64,000 bases of DNA from Natrialba magadii ATCC 43099 (lineage in GTDB: Archaea; Halobacteriota; Halobacteria; Halobacteriales; Natrialbaceae), in contig NC_013922.1 of NCBI RefSeq assembly GCF_000025625.1, forward strand, positions 2,604,001-2,668,000. The letters run 5' to 3'. Every line of letters starts with the position of its first letter. Position 1 is the first letter of the stretch. This document shows, in pieces, positions 17,932 to 27,719 of the stretch. Below the pieces are notes generated by a model. The model was not told the origin of the DNA, ran no database searches, and saw nothing but the letters and a program-made list of their open reading frames with translations. Made by a program: the position numbers and the translations under genes.

Positions 17932-18084
17932 CTACCAGCTCCAGGTCCAGGGAATGTGGACATCGAGCACCGACACGAACGCAACGATCAGTGCGCCGAC
18001 CACAACGCTCTGCCAGTCACGCTCGAGTGCGTTCCAGCGCGAACGCACTGCGACGAGCGATGGCAGCCGAGACTCTCCGTTCAT
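17932..18084 (-). CDS. Small single-pass membrane protein upstream of YeiH
   Basis: 50 residues from the ATG at 18084. A basic N-terminus (RSRWNALERDW) is followed by one hydrophobic segment (QSVVVGALIVAFVSVLDVHI) and ends PWTWSW. Eight bases separate its stop from the YeiH-family start, implying an operon. It may be a stabilising or regulatory partner of the transporter, which is inference from position only. Confidence 0.5.
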   Translation of the reverse strand: MNGESRLPSLVAVRSRWNALERDWQSVVVGALIVAFVSVLDVHIPWTWSW

Positions 18085-18226
18085 ACATCGGTTCGGTCCG
18101 CTGGCACACTTAACGTTTGCCGATTCCGTCACCGATGCCGGAGATTGTTGCCCCCACCTGTGACGAGAGTGGTGAGATGAGACGCTGCATGCACACCTCG
18201 AGTGTCAGCTGTCTCTCCAGTTGGAC

Positions 18227-19306
18227 TCACAGCGACTGGAGTTCGCGCCAGAGTGCCGCTGCAACGGTAAAGTCCCCAACCGCTGCGTAGCCACGCTTGA
18301 CGTACGGCTCCCCCGTCACCCTGTAGAGTTCGAGAAACGTTCCGACCGGCGCGAGACAGCGTTCAACGCGTTCGGCCTCCCGCCTCGCCCGCTCGTCGAA
18401 CCCGTACCGACGGAGACCAACCGCGTACGCGAAGCTATTCCAGGGCCAGATCTGGGTGTGGTAGTCCCGGTGAAGCAAGAAAAACGGGTGCACCTCTCGT
18501 CGTGAGAACGACGCCTCGCGCAATCTGAGTCCGTTCGACGTCTCGAGTACCCCAAGCGAATCCACAATCGTCTCAGCCACCGACGGCTCGACGAGGCCGA
18601 AGTACAGCACGGGGACGTTCGCATCGCACGCGAGCACCGACGAGCCCCGGTGCTCGTCGAAGTACGAGCCGTTCCACAGCCGTCCGAGCCCCTTACGGAG
18701 CGCCCCCGAGCGCCCGGTGAACACCGTCTCGATCCCGCGGCACTCGAGTACCCCCGTCGCTGCGAGCAACAGCGCGGTGTTGTAGGCTTCCCGCGGCGCG
18801 GCAGCCGAGTCCCACCACGAACTGCCAGCACCGGTGACGAGACCGAGTTCCGAATCGACGAATTTCCGGTCGTGGAGGGCAGCCAGTGTGGCGATGGCGT
18901 TGGCGTGGTACTCGAGTCGGTCTGCTTCGGCGAGCAAGAGCACGAGTGCGGGGAACGTGTCGACGCCTTCGGCGGGCGTCGCGGCGTTGACGCTGGTGCC
19001 AGTGTGAAAGTCGGTGTAGAAGATATCCGAAAGCTGAGAGACGAGCCAGTCACCGGTTTTGGCGACGGTGTCGCGGTAGCCGGCGGCGACCAGCCCGCGA
19101 GCGGCAAAACAGAGGTCTCGGGGCCAGATACCGTGAAAGTGGCCGCCGGATTCGACGCCACCGGTGGCCCGTTCTGCGAGGATCGTTTCGGTGGCCCGCT
19201 CGAGTGAGCCGTGGTCGGGGTAGCCGTGTCGGCGAACGTGGCCGTAGTGTGCGAGCCGCCGCCAGAGCTCACGACTGTAGTATCGCGTCGCCGAGAGTGT
19301 GCCCAT
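18227..19306 (-). CDS. Six-hairpin glycosidase-like protein (GH15-type fold)
   Basis: 359 residues. The motif HGIWPRDLCFAARGL near residue 60, the TDFHTGT loop, the WWDSAAAPREAYNTALLL helix and QIWPWNSFAYAVGL near residue 285 fit the alpha/alpha toroid of glucoamylase or debranching-type enzymes. It has no secretion signal, so an intracellular glucan- or oligosaccharide-acting role is likely. Its start ATG shares one base with the stop of the upstream gene, so it is translationally coupled. The catalytic acids cannot be assigned with confidence. Confidence 0.7.
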   Translation of the reverse strand: MGTLSATRYYSRELWRRLAHYGHVRRHGYPDHGSLERATETILAERATGGVESGGHFHGIWPRDLCFAARGLVAAGYRDTVAKTGDWLVSQLSDIFYTDFHTGTSVNAATPAEGVDTFPALVLLLAEADRLEYHANAIATLAALHDRKFVDSELGLVTGAGSSWWDSAAAPREAYNTALLLAATGVLECRGIETVFTGRSGALRKGLGRLWNGSYFDEHRGSSVLACDANVPVLYFGLVEPSVAETIVDSLGVLETSNGLRLREASFSRREVHPFFLLHRDYHTQIWPWNSFAYAVGLRRYGFDERARREAERVERCLAPVGTFLELYRVTGEPYVKRGYAAVGDFTVAAALWRELQSL

Positions 19307-20031
19307 TATCGGGCGTGTGACTCGTCGTTCTCGTCCTCGGGATCGTTCTCATCCCCGTCTTCACTCTCACTCTCACTCTCACTCTCGCTTCCAGCGTTGT
19401 CGTCGTCTTCCGTTTCGGATTCGGCCTCGCTGTCGTCTTCGTCCTCGCCAGCGTCTCCTGCACGTTCGTCCGCCAGGTCCTCTCTCGGCGTCGCCTCCGG
19501 CTCCGTTCCTTCGGTCTGGGCGGGTTCTGCCTGTGTTGGGTCCGGCCCGGTTGCCTCAGAGGCTTCACTCATCGTCGCTGATTCGGAGACGTCGATTTCG
19601 ACCTCCCCGTCCTCCGCCTCGGCCCGTCGCGGATCACCGCTCTCGCCGTCGAGACTCGGTTTCGATCGTGGTTCCGAGTCGTCGGTGACGAACTCGATCG
19701 GAGAGGATGCAGCGGAATTGTCTCCTGGATCGCTCTCGTCGGCGAACGATTCGAGATCGGTCTGTTCGGAAGCGCCCTCCTGGCGTTTTGAGAGACCGTA
19801 CTTGAGCAGGCCAACGCCGGCCGCACCGATCGGAATCGACCGGAGTTGACCGCGAAGGAGCGCACGGGCGGCAGAGAGAACCAGAATGCCGCCGCCAACC
19901 AGTGGCAGTGTTCCCGGTTTGGAACCCACGTCGGGCGACACCGCCCCGTCGGTTCCGTATTCGTACCCGCTCGATTCGTCGTCGTCCCGATTCTGATCCC
20001 GGCCGTGATCGGAGGGTGTGTGTGCTGTCAT
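19306..20031 (-). CDS. Acidic membrane-associated hypothetical protein
   Basis: 241 residues from ATG 20031. Residues ~35-75 hold one or two hydrophobic segments (LPLVGGGILVLSAARALL and SIPIGAAGVGLLKYGL). The rest is acidic and disordered, ending in SE and DE repeats encoded by a CTCACT microsatellite (19363-19386). The stop overlaps the glycosidase start by one base. The longer in-frame extension upstream to 20277 is rich in Cys and Ser and unlike coding sequence here, so I rejected it. Function unknown. Confidence 0.6.
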   Translation of the reverse strand: MTAHTPSDHGRDQNRDDDESSGYEYGTDGAVSPDVGSKPGTLPLVGGGILVLSAARALLRGQLRSIPIGAAGVGLLKYGLSKRQEGASEQTDLESFADESDPGDNSAASSPIEFVTDDSEPRSKPSLDGESGDPRRAEAEDGEVEIDVSESATMSEASEATGPDPTQAEPAQTEGTEPEATPREDLADERAGDAGEDEDDSEAESETEDDDNAGSESESESESEDGDENDPEDENDESHAR

Positions 20032-20276
20032 CGATACAATGGTACCCGTCCCGGACGGTTGAAAGTTGGACCGGCAGATGACTACACTCGCGACCGTCGG
20101 CAACGAATCCAGCGGACCGCGACTCGATTCGGTGCTGGACCAACAGGATGGCAGAATGACGGGACGATAGGACAGCAGGACGACAGCACGGCAGCACAGC
20201 AGCACGACAACAGCGAACTGACACCGGATGGTTGACTCTGGCACCACCAGACCACCAAAGCGGCTCCCGCGACCCA

Positions 20277-22799
20277 CTATGATTCCCAGTCGAACCGCTC
20301 CGGATCCCGCGCTGCAAGCGCCGTCCGGACCGCCGCGACGTTCTCCGGCACGTCGTGGACCCGGATGAGATCCGCACCCCGATCCGCCGCGAGCGCACTC
20401 GCCGCAACCGTCGCGTCACGCCGCTCGTCCGGCCCCTGGCCGACGTGGGCGAACATCGACTTGTGCGAGTGACCGACGAGCACCGGATAGCCGAGCGCGC
20501 AGAACTCCTCGAGTCGGTCCAGAATCTCGAACGACTCCGCCGCCGACTTCCCGAAGCCAATTCCGGGATCGACGACGATCTGCTCCCGGTCGACGCCTGC
20601 CTTCTCGGCAAGCAACAGCCGATCTGACAGCTGATCGATCACGTCCTCGACGACGTCGTCGTAGGTCACCTCGCGGTCCGGGTCGACGATCGAATCGATA
20701 CTGTGCATCACGATCAGCCCCGCGTCGTGCTCGGCCGCGACGAAGCGCATTTCGGGATCCTCGAGCCCGGAGACATCGTTGATGATGTCCGCGCCGGCCT
20801 CGAGTGCGGCCTCGGCGACGACCGCCTTTCGCGTATCGATCGAGATAGCAACATCGAGGTCCGCGATCCGCTCGATAACGGGGACGACGCGCTCGATTTC
20901 TTCCTCGACCGGCACCGGCTCTGCACCGGGGCGGGTTGACTCCCCGCCGATGTCGATCACGTCCACGTCGGCCGCGACCATCGCCTCTGCGCGCTCGACG
21001 GCGTCCTCGAGTGCGTCGAACTCGCCGCCGTCGTGGAAGCTGTCGGGGGTGACGTTAAGGATACCCATGACGGCGGTGCGGTCGGCCCAGGGCGGTGTCT
21101 CGGCGCTGGTGGGTGTGGCTGTAGCGGTGTCTGACTCCGGAGCCGCAGTGGCTGCCGACTCGAGACCGAGCGTCTCGCCAATCTCACGCGCAACCGTCTC
21201 GAGTCCGTCCTCGCGATCGAGGGTCGATACCAGTTGCTCGAACTGCGCGAGCGTTCCCATCAACACCGCATCGACGCGCTCCTCGTGTCCGTCCTCGGCT
21301 CCCGACACGACACACTCGCCGCCGAGACGCACCAGTTCCGTTCGCAGTCGGTTCGCCTGCGACGACTGCAGGTTCGTCTTGACTACGCGGTGGACCGCTT
21401 CGCCGTCGAAGCGGTCGACGTCGGCGTCTGAAACCTGTGCGGACTCGAGTGCATTCCGTGCGTCCGACCGGTCGCGGATTCGCTTGGTGATCCCGGTCGT
21501 CGTCCAGCGCGAGCGGGCCTCGGCGACGGCGAACAGCGAGCCCGTGACGAGGACGCAGTCGTCGGGACCGGCGTCGGCGAGCGCCTGCGAGAGCGCGTCG
21601 GGGACGCTCCGCGTCGTCTTTACCTGGGCTGTGCCGGCGTCATCGAAGACAGTCGCGAGCACGTCGCGGTCCTCGGCGCGGTCGAGTCCCGGCTCTGCCG
21701 TAATTACAGCGTCGGGGGTCGGCAGCGCGGCGACCATCTCGCGGTGGTCCTTGTCGTGCATCGCACCGAAGACGAGGTGGAGGTCGTCGAACTCGTACGT
21801 TCCGAGCGTGGCAGCGAGTTGTTCGCAGGCACCGGGGTTGTGCGCGCCGTCGAGGACGACGAGCGGCTCGGTATCCAGCACCTCGAAGCGTCCCGGCCAG
21901 TGGGCGTTTCGCAGCCCGCGTGCGAGTTCGTCGGTCGACACGTCGGCGATCTGGCGTGCGAGTGCGGCGGCGATGCCGGCGTTCTCGGCCTGATGAGTGC
22001 CCGGCAGCGGAATCTGCGTCGAGACGGACCAGTCGTCGGCGTCGATCGAGACCGCGGCTTCGGTGTGGTTTGCGCGCCCGCCGTACTCGACGCGGACGTC
22101 TGGCGCAGTCGTCTCGTCGTCACCGTCCGCTCCCTGCCCCCCACCCCTCGTTCCAACTGTAACGACCTCGCCTGCAACCTCCCGAATGGACTCGAGTACC
22201 GGCCCGGTGACGCCTGTAACGAGCGGTGCGTCCGCGGGTGCGACGTGTGCCTTGTCGCGGGCGATTTCGGCTTCCGTCTCGCCCAGAATGCCGGTATGTT
22301 CGAGCGTCACGCTCGTAACCGCGCTCGCAACGGGATCGACGACGCTGGTCGCGTCGTACCGGCCGCCGATACCGACCTCGAGGACGGCCACGTCGACGTT
22401 TTCGCGGCCGAACTGCCAGATCGCCATCGCGGTCATCGCCTCGAAGAACGTCGGCGAGTTCCCGTCGGCGGCCTGCTCGGTCAGGTAGTCGTGGACCGAT
22501 TCGACGTACGCACAGACAGCTGAGCGGGGAATCTTCCGGCCGTCGACCTGGACACGCTCGCGGAGGTCCTCCAGGTGGGGAGAGGTGTAGAGTCCGACCG
22601 AGAGCCCCGTCTCGCGAAGCGTCTGTTCGACCATCCGCGCCGTACTGCCCTTCCCGTTCGAGCCGGCGACCTGCACGAACGCGACGTCCTCGTGTGGATC
22701 GTCGAGGGTTGCAAGTAGCTGCGCCGTCGACGCCGTCCCCGGCTTCGGCCGAAAGCGCCGCAAGCCGAAGAGAACGTCCGCCGCCTCGTGATACTCCAT
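20277..22799 (-). CDS. Bifunctional folylpolyglutamate synthase / dihydropteroate synthase
   Basis: 840 residues. The N-terminal ~440 residues are a Mur-ligase-type FolC domain (ATP loop GSNGKGST near residue 48, LEHTGILG, LDGAHNPGA). The C-terminal ~265 residues are a FolP domain (GILNVTPDSFHDGG near residue 580, DIGGESTRPGAEPV, SIDTRK, GHSHKSMF). It would both make dihydropteroate and add glutamate. FolC-FolP fusions are known in haloarchaea. ATG 22799 was chosen because a TAAAG box lies ~28 bases upstream and the domain starts at once. Between the domains is a ~130-residue linker with its own folded look. Confidence 0.92.
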   Translation of the reverse strand: MEYHEAADVLFGLRRFRPKPGTASTAQLLATLDDPHEDVAFVQVAGSNGKGSTARMVEQTLRETGLSVGLYTSPHLEDLRERVQVDGRKIPRSAVCAYVESVHDYLTEQAADGNSPTFFEAMTAMAIWQFGRENVDVAVLEVGIGGRYDATSVVDPVASAVTSVTLEHTGILGETEAEIARDKAHVAPADAPLVTGVTGPVLESIREVAGEVVTVGTRGGGQGADGDDETTAPDVRVEYGGRANHTEAAVSIDADDWSVSTQIPLPGTHQAENAGIAAALARQIADVSTDELARGLRNAHWPGRFEVLDTEPLVVLDGAHNPGACEQLAATLGTYEFDDLHLVFGAMHDKDHREMVAALPTPDAVITAEPGLDRAEDRDVLATVFDDAGTAQVKTTRSVPDALSQALADAGPDDCVLVTGSLFAVAEARSRWTTTGITKRIRDRSDARNALESAQVSDADVDRFDGEAVHRVVKTNLQSSQANRLRTELVRLGGECVVSGAEDGHEERVDAVLMGTLAQFEQLVSTLDREDGLETVAREIGETLGLESAATAAPESDTATATPTSAETPPWADRTAVMGILNVTPDSFHDGGEFDALEDAVERAEAMVAADVDVIDIGGESTRPGAEPVPVEEEIERVVPVIERIADLDVAISIDTRKAVVAEAALEAGADIINDVSGLEDPEMRFVAAEHDAGLIVMHSIDSIVDPDREVTYDDVVEDVIDQLSDRLLLAEKAGVDREQIVVDPGIGFGKSAAESFEILDRLEEFCALGYPVLVGHSHKSMFAHVGQGPDERRDATVAASALAADRGADLIRVHDVPENVAAVRTALAARDPERFDWES

Positions 22800-22884
22800 A
22801 TCCGAACCACAGAGCCAGTCCGCTTTAGGGTGTCGGACTCGACCCCAATTCGGGTGACTGCACGTCGGTCTCTTCACCGGTTCC

Positions 22885-23721
22885 TCACGTCGACTGGTGG
22901 TCTGTGAACCGCCCACCGTCCCAGCCGCCGAGTTTCGCTCGCAGCCAGTACTCGACCGCCGCGGCGATGAGCAGACCGACCGCGTACGGCCCAAACAGAA
23001 GGATGTGAACGGGGCTGTCTGTGGTGAGGAACACCTCGACCGCGAGCGCGTATGGAACCAGCGCGAACAGGACAACTGGGATGACCAGCCCGCGCGAAAA
23101 CAGCGCCGCCAGCGGAACCGCGGCGACGGCAGTCGCGACGACGAAGCCGACGAGTACCGACGCCGACGGCTGAATTCCCGCCCGGAGCACGAGCAGCGCC
23201 GTTGCGAGGCCGACGAGTCCGGCAGCGGTGGCGACAGTCCGACCGAGACCGATCCGTGAGAGCGGGAACGATGGCAGGTTTCGAAGTCGTCCATCGCCGA
23301 CGCCGTACCCCCGCCGAAGTCCGAACTCGACGAGCCCGGCCACGACGACCAGCGAGAGCCAGACGTACCACGTGTGGGCGTAACTCGAGACGTGCGTCGG
23401 GCCGTCGACGATCACGTAGCCACCTAGCTCGTCCCACTCTGGCAGCGGTGTCGTGAGTTCGAGGTATGCCGCCCCCGCAAGAACAGCGAGAAAGCCAACG
23501 GCAGGAGTCAGTAACCGGGTATAGGACGTGATAAACAGTGCAACGAACCCCAGCGTGAACCCTGCCAGTACGAGCACTGCGAGCTGTGTGGGAGAGTCAA
23601 GCACCGGGTAGTTCCCACGGGCGAAGAGCGCCAGTATGCACGTGACGTTCAGCAGGCCACCGATGGCACCAGCAGCGAGCGAGCGCAGTGATGGTCGGCG
23701 TGGTGAGTCCGCTGTTGTCAT
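22885..23721 (-). CDS. Hypothetical polytopic membrane protein
   Basis: 278 residues from ATG 23721 with about eight membrane segments. A loop GYVIVDGPTHVSSYAHTWYVW lies between segments four and five. I recognise no family. It shares strand with the ABC ATPase upstream; the 145-base gap between them is filled with degenerate GGATCGAA repeats, so co-transcription is uncertain. Confidence 0.65.
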   Translation of the reverse strand: MTTADSPRRPSLRSLAAGAIGGLLNVTCILALFARGNYPVLDSPTQLAVLVLAGFTLGFVALFITSYTRLLTPAVGFLAVLAGAAYLELTTPLPEWDELGGYVIVDGPTHVSSYAHTWYVWLSLVVVAGLVEFGLRRGYGVGDGRLRNLPSFPLSRIGLGRTVATAAGLVGLATALLVLRAGIQPSASVLVGFVVATAVAAVPLAALFSRGLVIPVVLFALVPYALAVEVFLTTDSPVHILLFGPYAVGLLIAAAVEYWLRAKLGGWDGGRFTDHQST

Positions 23722-23784
23722 ACTCAATCTCTCCTGGGTTCCGATGTGGAGGGGTGTTGGAATCAGTCTGGAACGGGACTGAAA

Positions 23785-23865
23785 TGAGGACTGGATCGAA
23801 TTCGGATCGAACACGGATCGAATCTGCATCGGACCCGAACCGCATCCGGATCGAACTCGAACCCG
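23785..23865. repeat. Degenerate GGATCGAA repeats
   Basis: At least four imperfect copies of (C)GGATCGAA(T/C) occur between the membrane protein start and the ABC ATPase stop. They do not form a simple hairpin and are too short for CRISPR. Confidence 0.6.
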
Positions 23866-23866
23866 A

Positions 23867-24685
23867 CTACTCGAGTCCACCCTCCGCAGCCAGTCCTGCT
23901 GAATCGTCGGCGGAATCCTTCGTAATCTCGAGGAACGCATCCTCGAGGCTGCGTGTCTCTGCTGTCTCGGCACGTGACTTCAGCGTCTCGGGGTCGTCCT
24001 GTGCGACGAGTTTTCCATCGTGGAGCACGCCGATCCGGTCGGCCAGATCGTCGACGACTGAGAGGATGTGCGTCGAGAGGAAGATGGTCATCTCCTGATC
24101 GGCCAGATCCGCAATCGTCTCGCGCATCGTCCGGGCCGCACGCGGGTCAAGCCCACTCGTCGGCTCGTCGAGAAAGGCGACTGCGGGCTCGTGCAGCACC
24201 GCCTGAATAACACCGACCTTCTGGCGCATCCCCTTCGAGTAGTCCGAAATGCGCTTATCCGCGTCTTCGGTGAGGTCGAACCGCTCGAGGAGGCTCTCGA
24301 TTCGCTCGCTCGCTTGCTCGTCCGGCAGGTCCCGCAGACCGGCGGCGTACTCGAGTTGCTCGCGGCCCGAGAGTTCGTCGTAGATCGGCGGCTCCTCGGG
24401 GAGATAGCCGATGTGTGGCGTGACGGATTCGCGGTCGGTGATCGGGTGGCCGGCGACGTGGGCAGTTCCCGACGTGGGCTGTGTCAGTGTCGTCAGCATC
24501 CGCATCGTCGTGGTCTTACCGGCGCCGTTGGGGCCGAGAAAGCCGTAGACGGTGCCGCGTTCGACTTCGATCGTCAGGCCGGAGACGGCAGTGGTGTCGC
24601 CGTACTGCTTCGTGAGATCGTCCGTGACGATGGCAGGGGCTGTTTCGGGCGTCGCCGCCGGTTCAGCGGACTTATCGCGGGCCAT
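23867..24685 (-). CDS. ABC transporter ATP-binding protein (ABC-2 / CcmA type)
   Basis: 272 residues. Walker A is GPNGAGKTT (about 55-63), the signature is YSKGMRQKV and Walker B is VAFLDEPTSGLDP, as in ABC-2 exporters. The first ~20 and last ~20 residues are extensions. It is divergent from the 552-residue permease at 24890 (204-base spacer), which is its probable partner. Substrate unknown. Confidence 0.9.
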   Translation of the reverse strand: MARDKSAEPAATPETAPAIVTDDLTKQYGDTTAVSGLTIEVERGTVYGFLGPNGAGKTTTMRMLTTLTQPTSGTAHVAGHPITDRESVTPHIGYLPEEPPIYDELSGREQLEYAAGLRDLPDEQASERIESLLERFDLTEDADKRISDYSKGMRQKVGVIQAVLHEPAVAFLDEPTSGLDPRAARTMRETIADLADQEMTIFLSTHILSVVDDLADRIGVLHDGKLVAQDDPETLKSRAETAETRSLEDAFLEITKDSADDSAGLAAEGGLE

Positions 24686-24889
24686 ACTGATCGTTTCGTG
24701 TACAGGGAGTTAAATTTGTGACATACTTATCAGGGTAGCGTCGCCTCGGTTAGTCACCCGGCCCTGACAGAGAATGACAACAGTCCGAATTGTTTATGCC
24801 GATCATCGTTCAACGGTCAGTATGGCCCTTCAATTCCTCGCTCTCGCCGTTTTCTCGACGGGGTATACACCACACCCCGGTGATCCCCG

Positions 24890-26548
24890 ATGAGTTCGCC
24901 CGCAACCGTCATCGCGCGAACGCAAGTCCGACGGACGATCCGGACGGTCGTCGGCGATCGAATGAAACTGCTCATGATGGCCGGAATCGCCCTCCTCGCG
25001 CTCGGTCCCATCACCGCGGTTGGGCTGTTGATCCTCCCTGCCTTCGGTGAGGAGGTCGCGACCGGTGCGGTCGACGCACCGATTGCACTCGAGATCGTCT
25101 CGGGCGTCACCGCACTCGCCTGGCTCTTTCTCATCCTCATGGCGGGGATTCGAACGTTTACCGCCGCCGCGAACCTCGACCAGCCCGCGCTCGTGTTGCC
25201 CTCCGCGCCACTCCGTTCGACCGTAATCGGCAACATCGTTGCCGAGATCCTCCTCTTTGCAATCTGGCTCGTGCCGCCAGTCGTGGTCTACTCCGCTGCG
25301 TTCGCAAGCGGAGCAGGAACGGTACTCCCCGCGCTCGCGATTCCGTTCGTCGCCGTTCTCCTGCTCGTTACTGCCGTTCCCATCGGCTTCGTGGTCGGCA
25401 CCTGGGCGCGACACTTGCTGACGGTTTACGAACCGATCGCACGTTACCGGACGCCGGTTATCGTTCTCCTCGCACTCGCCTACTTTGGCTCGATCGCCAC
25501 CGGCTGGTTCGATACAGTCGCCACGTTCCTGTTCGACCTCGTCGGCGACGGCCCACTTGGCTGGTTCGGCCACGTACTTTTCCTCGGGATTCCGACGATC
25601 GACCCCGACCCCGCCGCCGTCGTCGGCGCGATAGTTGGCTCGGCCGTCCTGATTCCGGTCGCCGTCGCAATCGGCGTCGTCTCCGCCCGCGTTCACTGGT
25701 ACGCTGACCCGGCACGCATCCAGGACGACTCAGAGCCTGCCGCGACTGGTGAGGGTACCGACCGACTGTCTGGACTCCTCGATCACGGCCTCTCAAAGCC
25801 AGTCAGGACGATGACCGTGACGGCGATCCGCCGAACGAAGCGCGCACCGATTCGGCTCGCCTACGCCGCGTACCCGCTGTTCGGCATGCTCTTTTTCGCA
25901 CAGGAGATCATCGAGACCGGGACAATTCCTAGCTACATCGCCGTGCTCCTCTGTCTGTACGTCGTCTGGGGAACCGGCGTCCTGTTCGCACTCAACCCGC
26001 TCGGCGACTTCGGCCGGGCGCTGCCTGCTGTGATGACCTCGTCAGTCGCCGGGAAGACGGCCGTCCGAAGCCGTCTCATCGCGAGCGCACTCGTCGGCGT
26101 CCCGCTCGCCGTCGTCGTCTCGCTCTCGGTTGGCATCATCAGCCCACTCTCACTCGAGGAGACCGCCGTGCTGGCAACCGGAACCATCCTCGGGGCGTTC
26201 GTCGCGCCGGCACTCGCAGTCGGTGTCGGCTCGGCGTTCCCCCGATTCGGCTCGGTGGCAGTCACCAGTAACAGCGAGGCGGTCATGCCGAGCAAGATGG
26301 CCTTCCTCGTCTACTCAGCGGGGATCATCCTGCCGACGATGGCCGCCGTCGTGCTGTACACGGAGGCCGCACCGGTGGCAGCGGAAATCGCCACTGCACT
26401 CATCACTTTGCTCCCGGAACTCGAGTTCACGATTACTGGCGACCAGCTCACGCTGGCCGCGTGGGCGGTGCTGATCGCCGGCATCGTTGCGCCGCCGGTT
26501 GCCTACCGCTACGCGGTCGAGCAGTTCGACTGGTATCGGATTGACTAG
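24890..26548 (+). CDS. ABC exporter permease, large
   Basis: 552 residues with about 12 hydrophobic segments in two similar halves, the layout of fused ABC-2-like permeases. No ATPase motifs are present. It pairs with the divergent ATPase at 23867-24685. The ATG follows a spacer with TTGTTTATG around 24789. Transported substrate unknown. Confidence 0.8.
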   Translation: MSSPATVIARTQVRRTIRTVVGDRMKLLMMAGIALLALGPITAVGLLILPAFGEEVATGAVDAPIALEIVSGVTALAWLFLILMAGIRTFTAAANLDQPALVLPSAPLRSTVIGNIVAEILLFAIWLVPPVVVYSAAFASGAGTVLPALAIPFVAVLLLVTAVPIGFVVGTWARHLLTVYEPIARYRTPVIVLLALAYFGSIATGWFDTVATFLFDLVGDGPLGWFGHVLFLGIPTIDPDPAAVVGAIVGSAVLIPVAVAIGVVSARVHWYADPARIQDDSEPAATGEGTDRLSGLLDHGLSKPVRTMTVTAIRRTKRAPIRLAYAAYPLFGMLFFAQEIIETGTIPSYIAVLLCLYVVWGTGVLFALNPLGDFGRALPAVMTSSVAGKTAVRSRLIASALVGVPLAVVVSLSVGIISPLSLEETAVLATGTILGAFVAPALAVGVGSAFPRFGSVAVTSNSEAVMPSKMAFLVYSAGIILPTMAAVVLYTEAAPVAAEIATALITLLPELEFTITGDQLTLAAWAVLIAGIVAPPVAYRYAVEQFDWYRID

Positions 26549-26602
26549 GGCTGGATTTGAGGGCTGAAACGCTGCTAGAACCGACGTACACCCGTCGTCC
26601 GC

Positions 26603-26824
26603 TCACGACTCCTCCTTTTTCCGATCCTCGATAAACAGCCGCACACCCATCACCGGAATAAACAGGAAGAACGCGAGCAACATCATACCGACAAAGATGG
26701 CGTTTGCGAACGCTGGCGACAGTGCCGGTGTCATCATCCACGACGCCAACACGAACCCACCGACGACGGAGATCACCACGAGGGCGTAGAGGTCGGTCCG
26801 CCGAACCGGGACTTCCTCAGTCAT
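26603..26824 (-). CDS. Small two-TM membrane protein
   Basis: 73 residues from ATG 26824, chosen over a longer frame. It has two hydrophobic segments (DLYALVVISVVGGFVLASWMM and FANAIFVGMMLLAFFLFIPVMG) and a basic/acidic tail RLFIEDRKKEES. It is convergent with the permease gene, leaving 54 bases between the stops. Function unknown. Confidence 0.65.
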   Translation of the reverse strand: MTEEVPVRRTDLYALVVISVVGGFVLASWMMTPALSPAFANAIFVGMMLLAFFLFIPVMGVRLFIEDRKKEES

Positions 26825-27029
26825 AGTCGACCGTTGCGACTGGACCCATATAGAGTGTCGTATCTCAGTCGCTGACAGCACGTCCTCGACATCCCTTCAA
26901 TCTCGCAGTTCGCTCCCGGTACGCGGTTGACCGGTTCGACTGATGCGCCCTCGAGTGACCGGCCATTTCGATCGCTATCTTCGATACTATGAATAAATTT
27001 TTGTATTATTGGACGAAATTTCGAATAAC

Positions 27030-27719
27030 GTGCGTCTTGAACGGTCCGTTGTTGCTGGATCTGCCCTCCTCGCTACCGTTGCGCTCGGTTTCTCGGCGTC
27101 AGCCCTCGAGACGGCGTCGGTTTCGTCGTCTCCAGCGCCGGACCTAGCGGCTGAGAATGGGGGTGGGTCAGCGCTATCGATCTTCGCCGCGGTCATGGCA
27201 GTTCTGGATATGCTGCTCAGTCTTTTTGGTATCGACCTCGAGTCTGCCACGTCTGGTTCCGCACCCGGATCTTCCCTCGAAGTGCTTTTTACCGTTGCCC
27301 ACGCCGCGTACCCGATTGTTCTTCTCGCCCTCATCGTCCTCGTCGTGGGTGCCACCGGAGTGTTCTCGCGGCGTCGGCTTCCGTCGTCGACACTCGCGCT
27401 GGCACCCACCGTAGTGAATCCCCGGTGGTGGGCTCGAAAACCGGCGGAGAACGAGACACCTGCTGATTCCTGGCCTCCCGAAACCGCACCGGACGAAGCC
27501 ACTCGAGAGTGGCTCGAGTTAATTGAGGGAATCGACGCGAGCAGTCCTCGGTCCCGAACGCCCGCGGAGTGGGCGACCGAGGCCGTCGATTCCGGGTACG
27601 ACGAGTCGTCCGTCGAAACCGTAACGCAGCGGTTCAGGGAGGCGCGATACGGGTCGGACTGCCAGGCGTCATCGCGGAATCGGACTCCAACCGACGCGGA
27701 CGAACCCCGTGACGTCTGA
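27030..27719 (+). CDS. DUF4129 domain-containing membrane protein
   Basis: 229 residues from GTG 27030 (TTG 27009 is an alternative; a GAATAAATTT box lies at ~26991). A signal-like segment is followed by a second hydrophobic segment (AAYPIVLLALIVLVVGATGVF). The C-terminal ~70 residues (RTPAEWATEAVDSGYDESSVETVTQRFREARYG) have the DUF4129 pattern, a domain usually found at the end of transglutaminase/TgpA proteins. It opens a tightly overlapping four-gene operon; its stop overlaps the next ATG by one base (TGATG). Confidence 0.8.
   Translation: MRLERSVVAGSALLATVALGFSASALETASVSSSPAPDLAAENGGGSALSIFAAVMAVLDMLLSLFGIDLESATSGSAPGSSLEVLFTVAHAAYPIVLLALIVLVVGATGVFSRRRLPSSTLALAPTVVNPRWWARKPAENETPADSWPPETAPDEATREWLELIEGIDASSPRSRTPAEWATEAVDSGYDESSVETVTQRFREARYGSDCQASSRNRTPTDADEPRDV

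Noticed and set aside
20032-20276. Cys-rich N-terminal extension of the 19306 protein
   Set aside because: Codon use and composition are unlike coding DNA, and the A(C/G)AGCA(G/C) repeats indicate intergenic low complexity.
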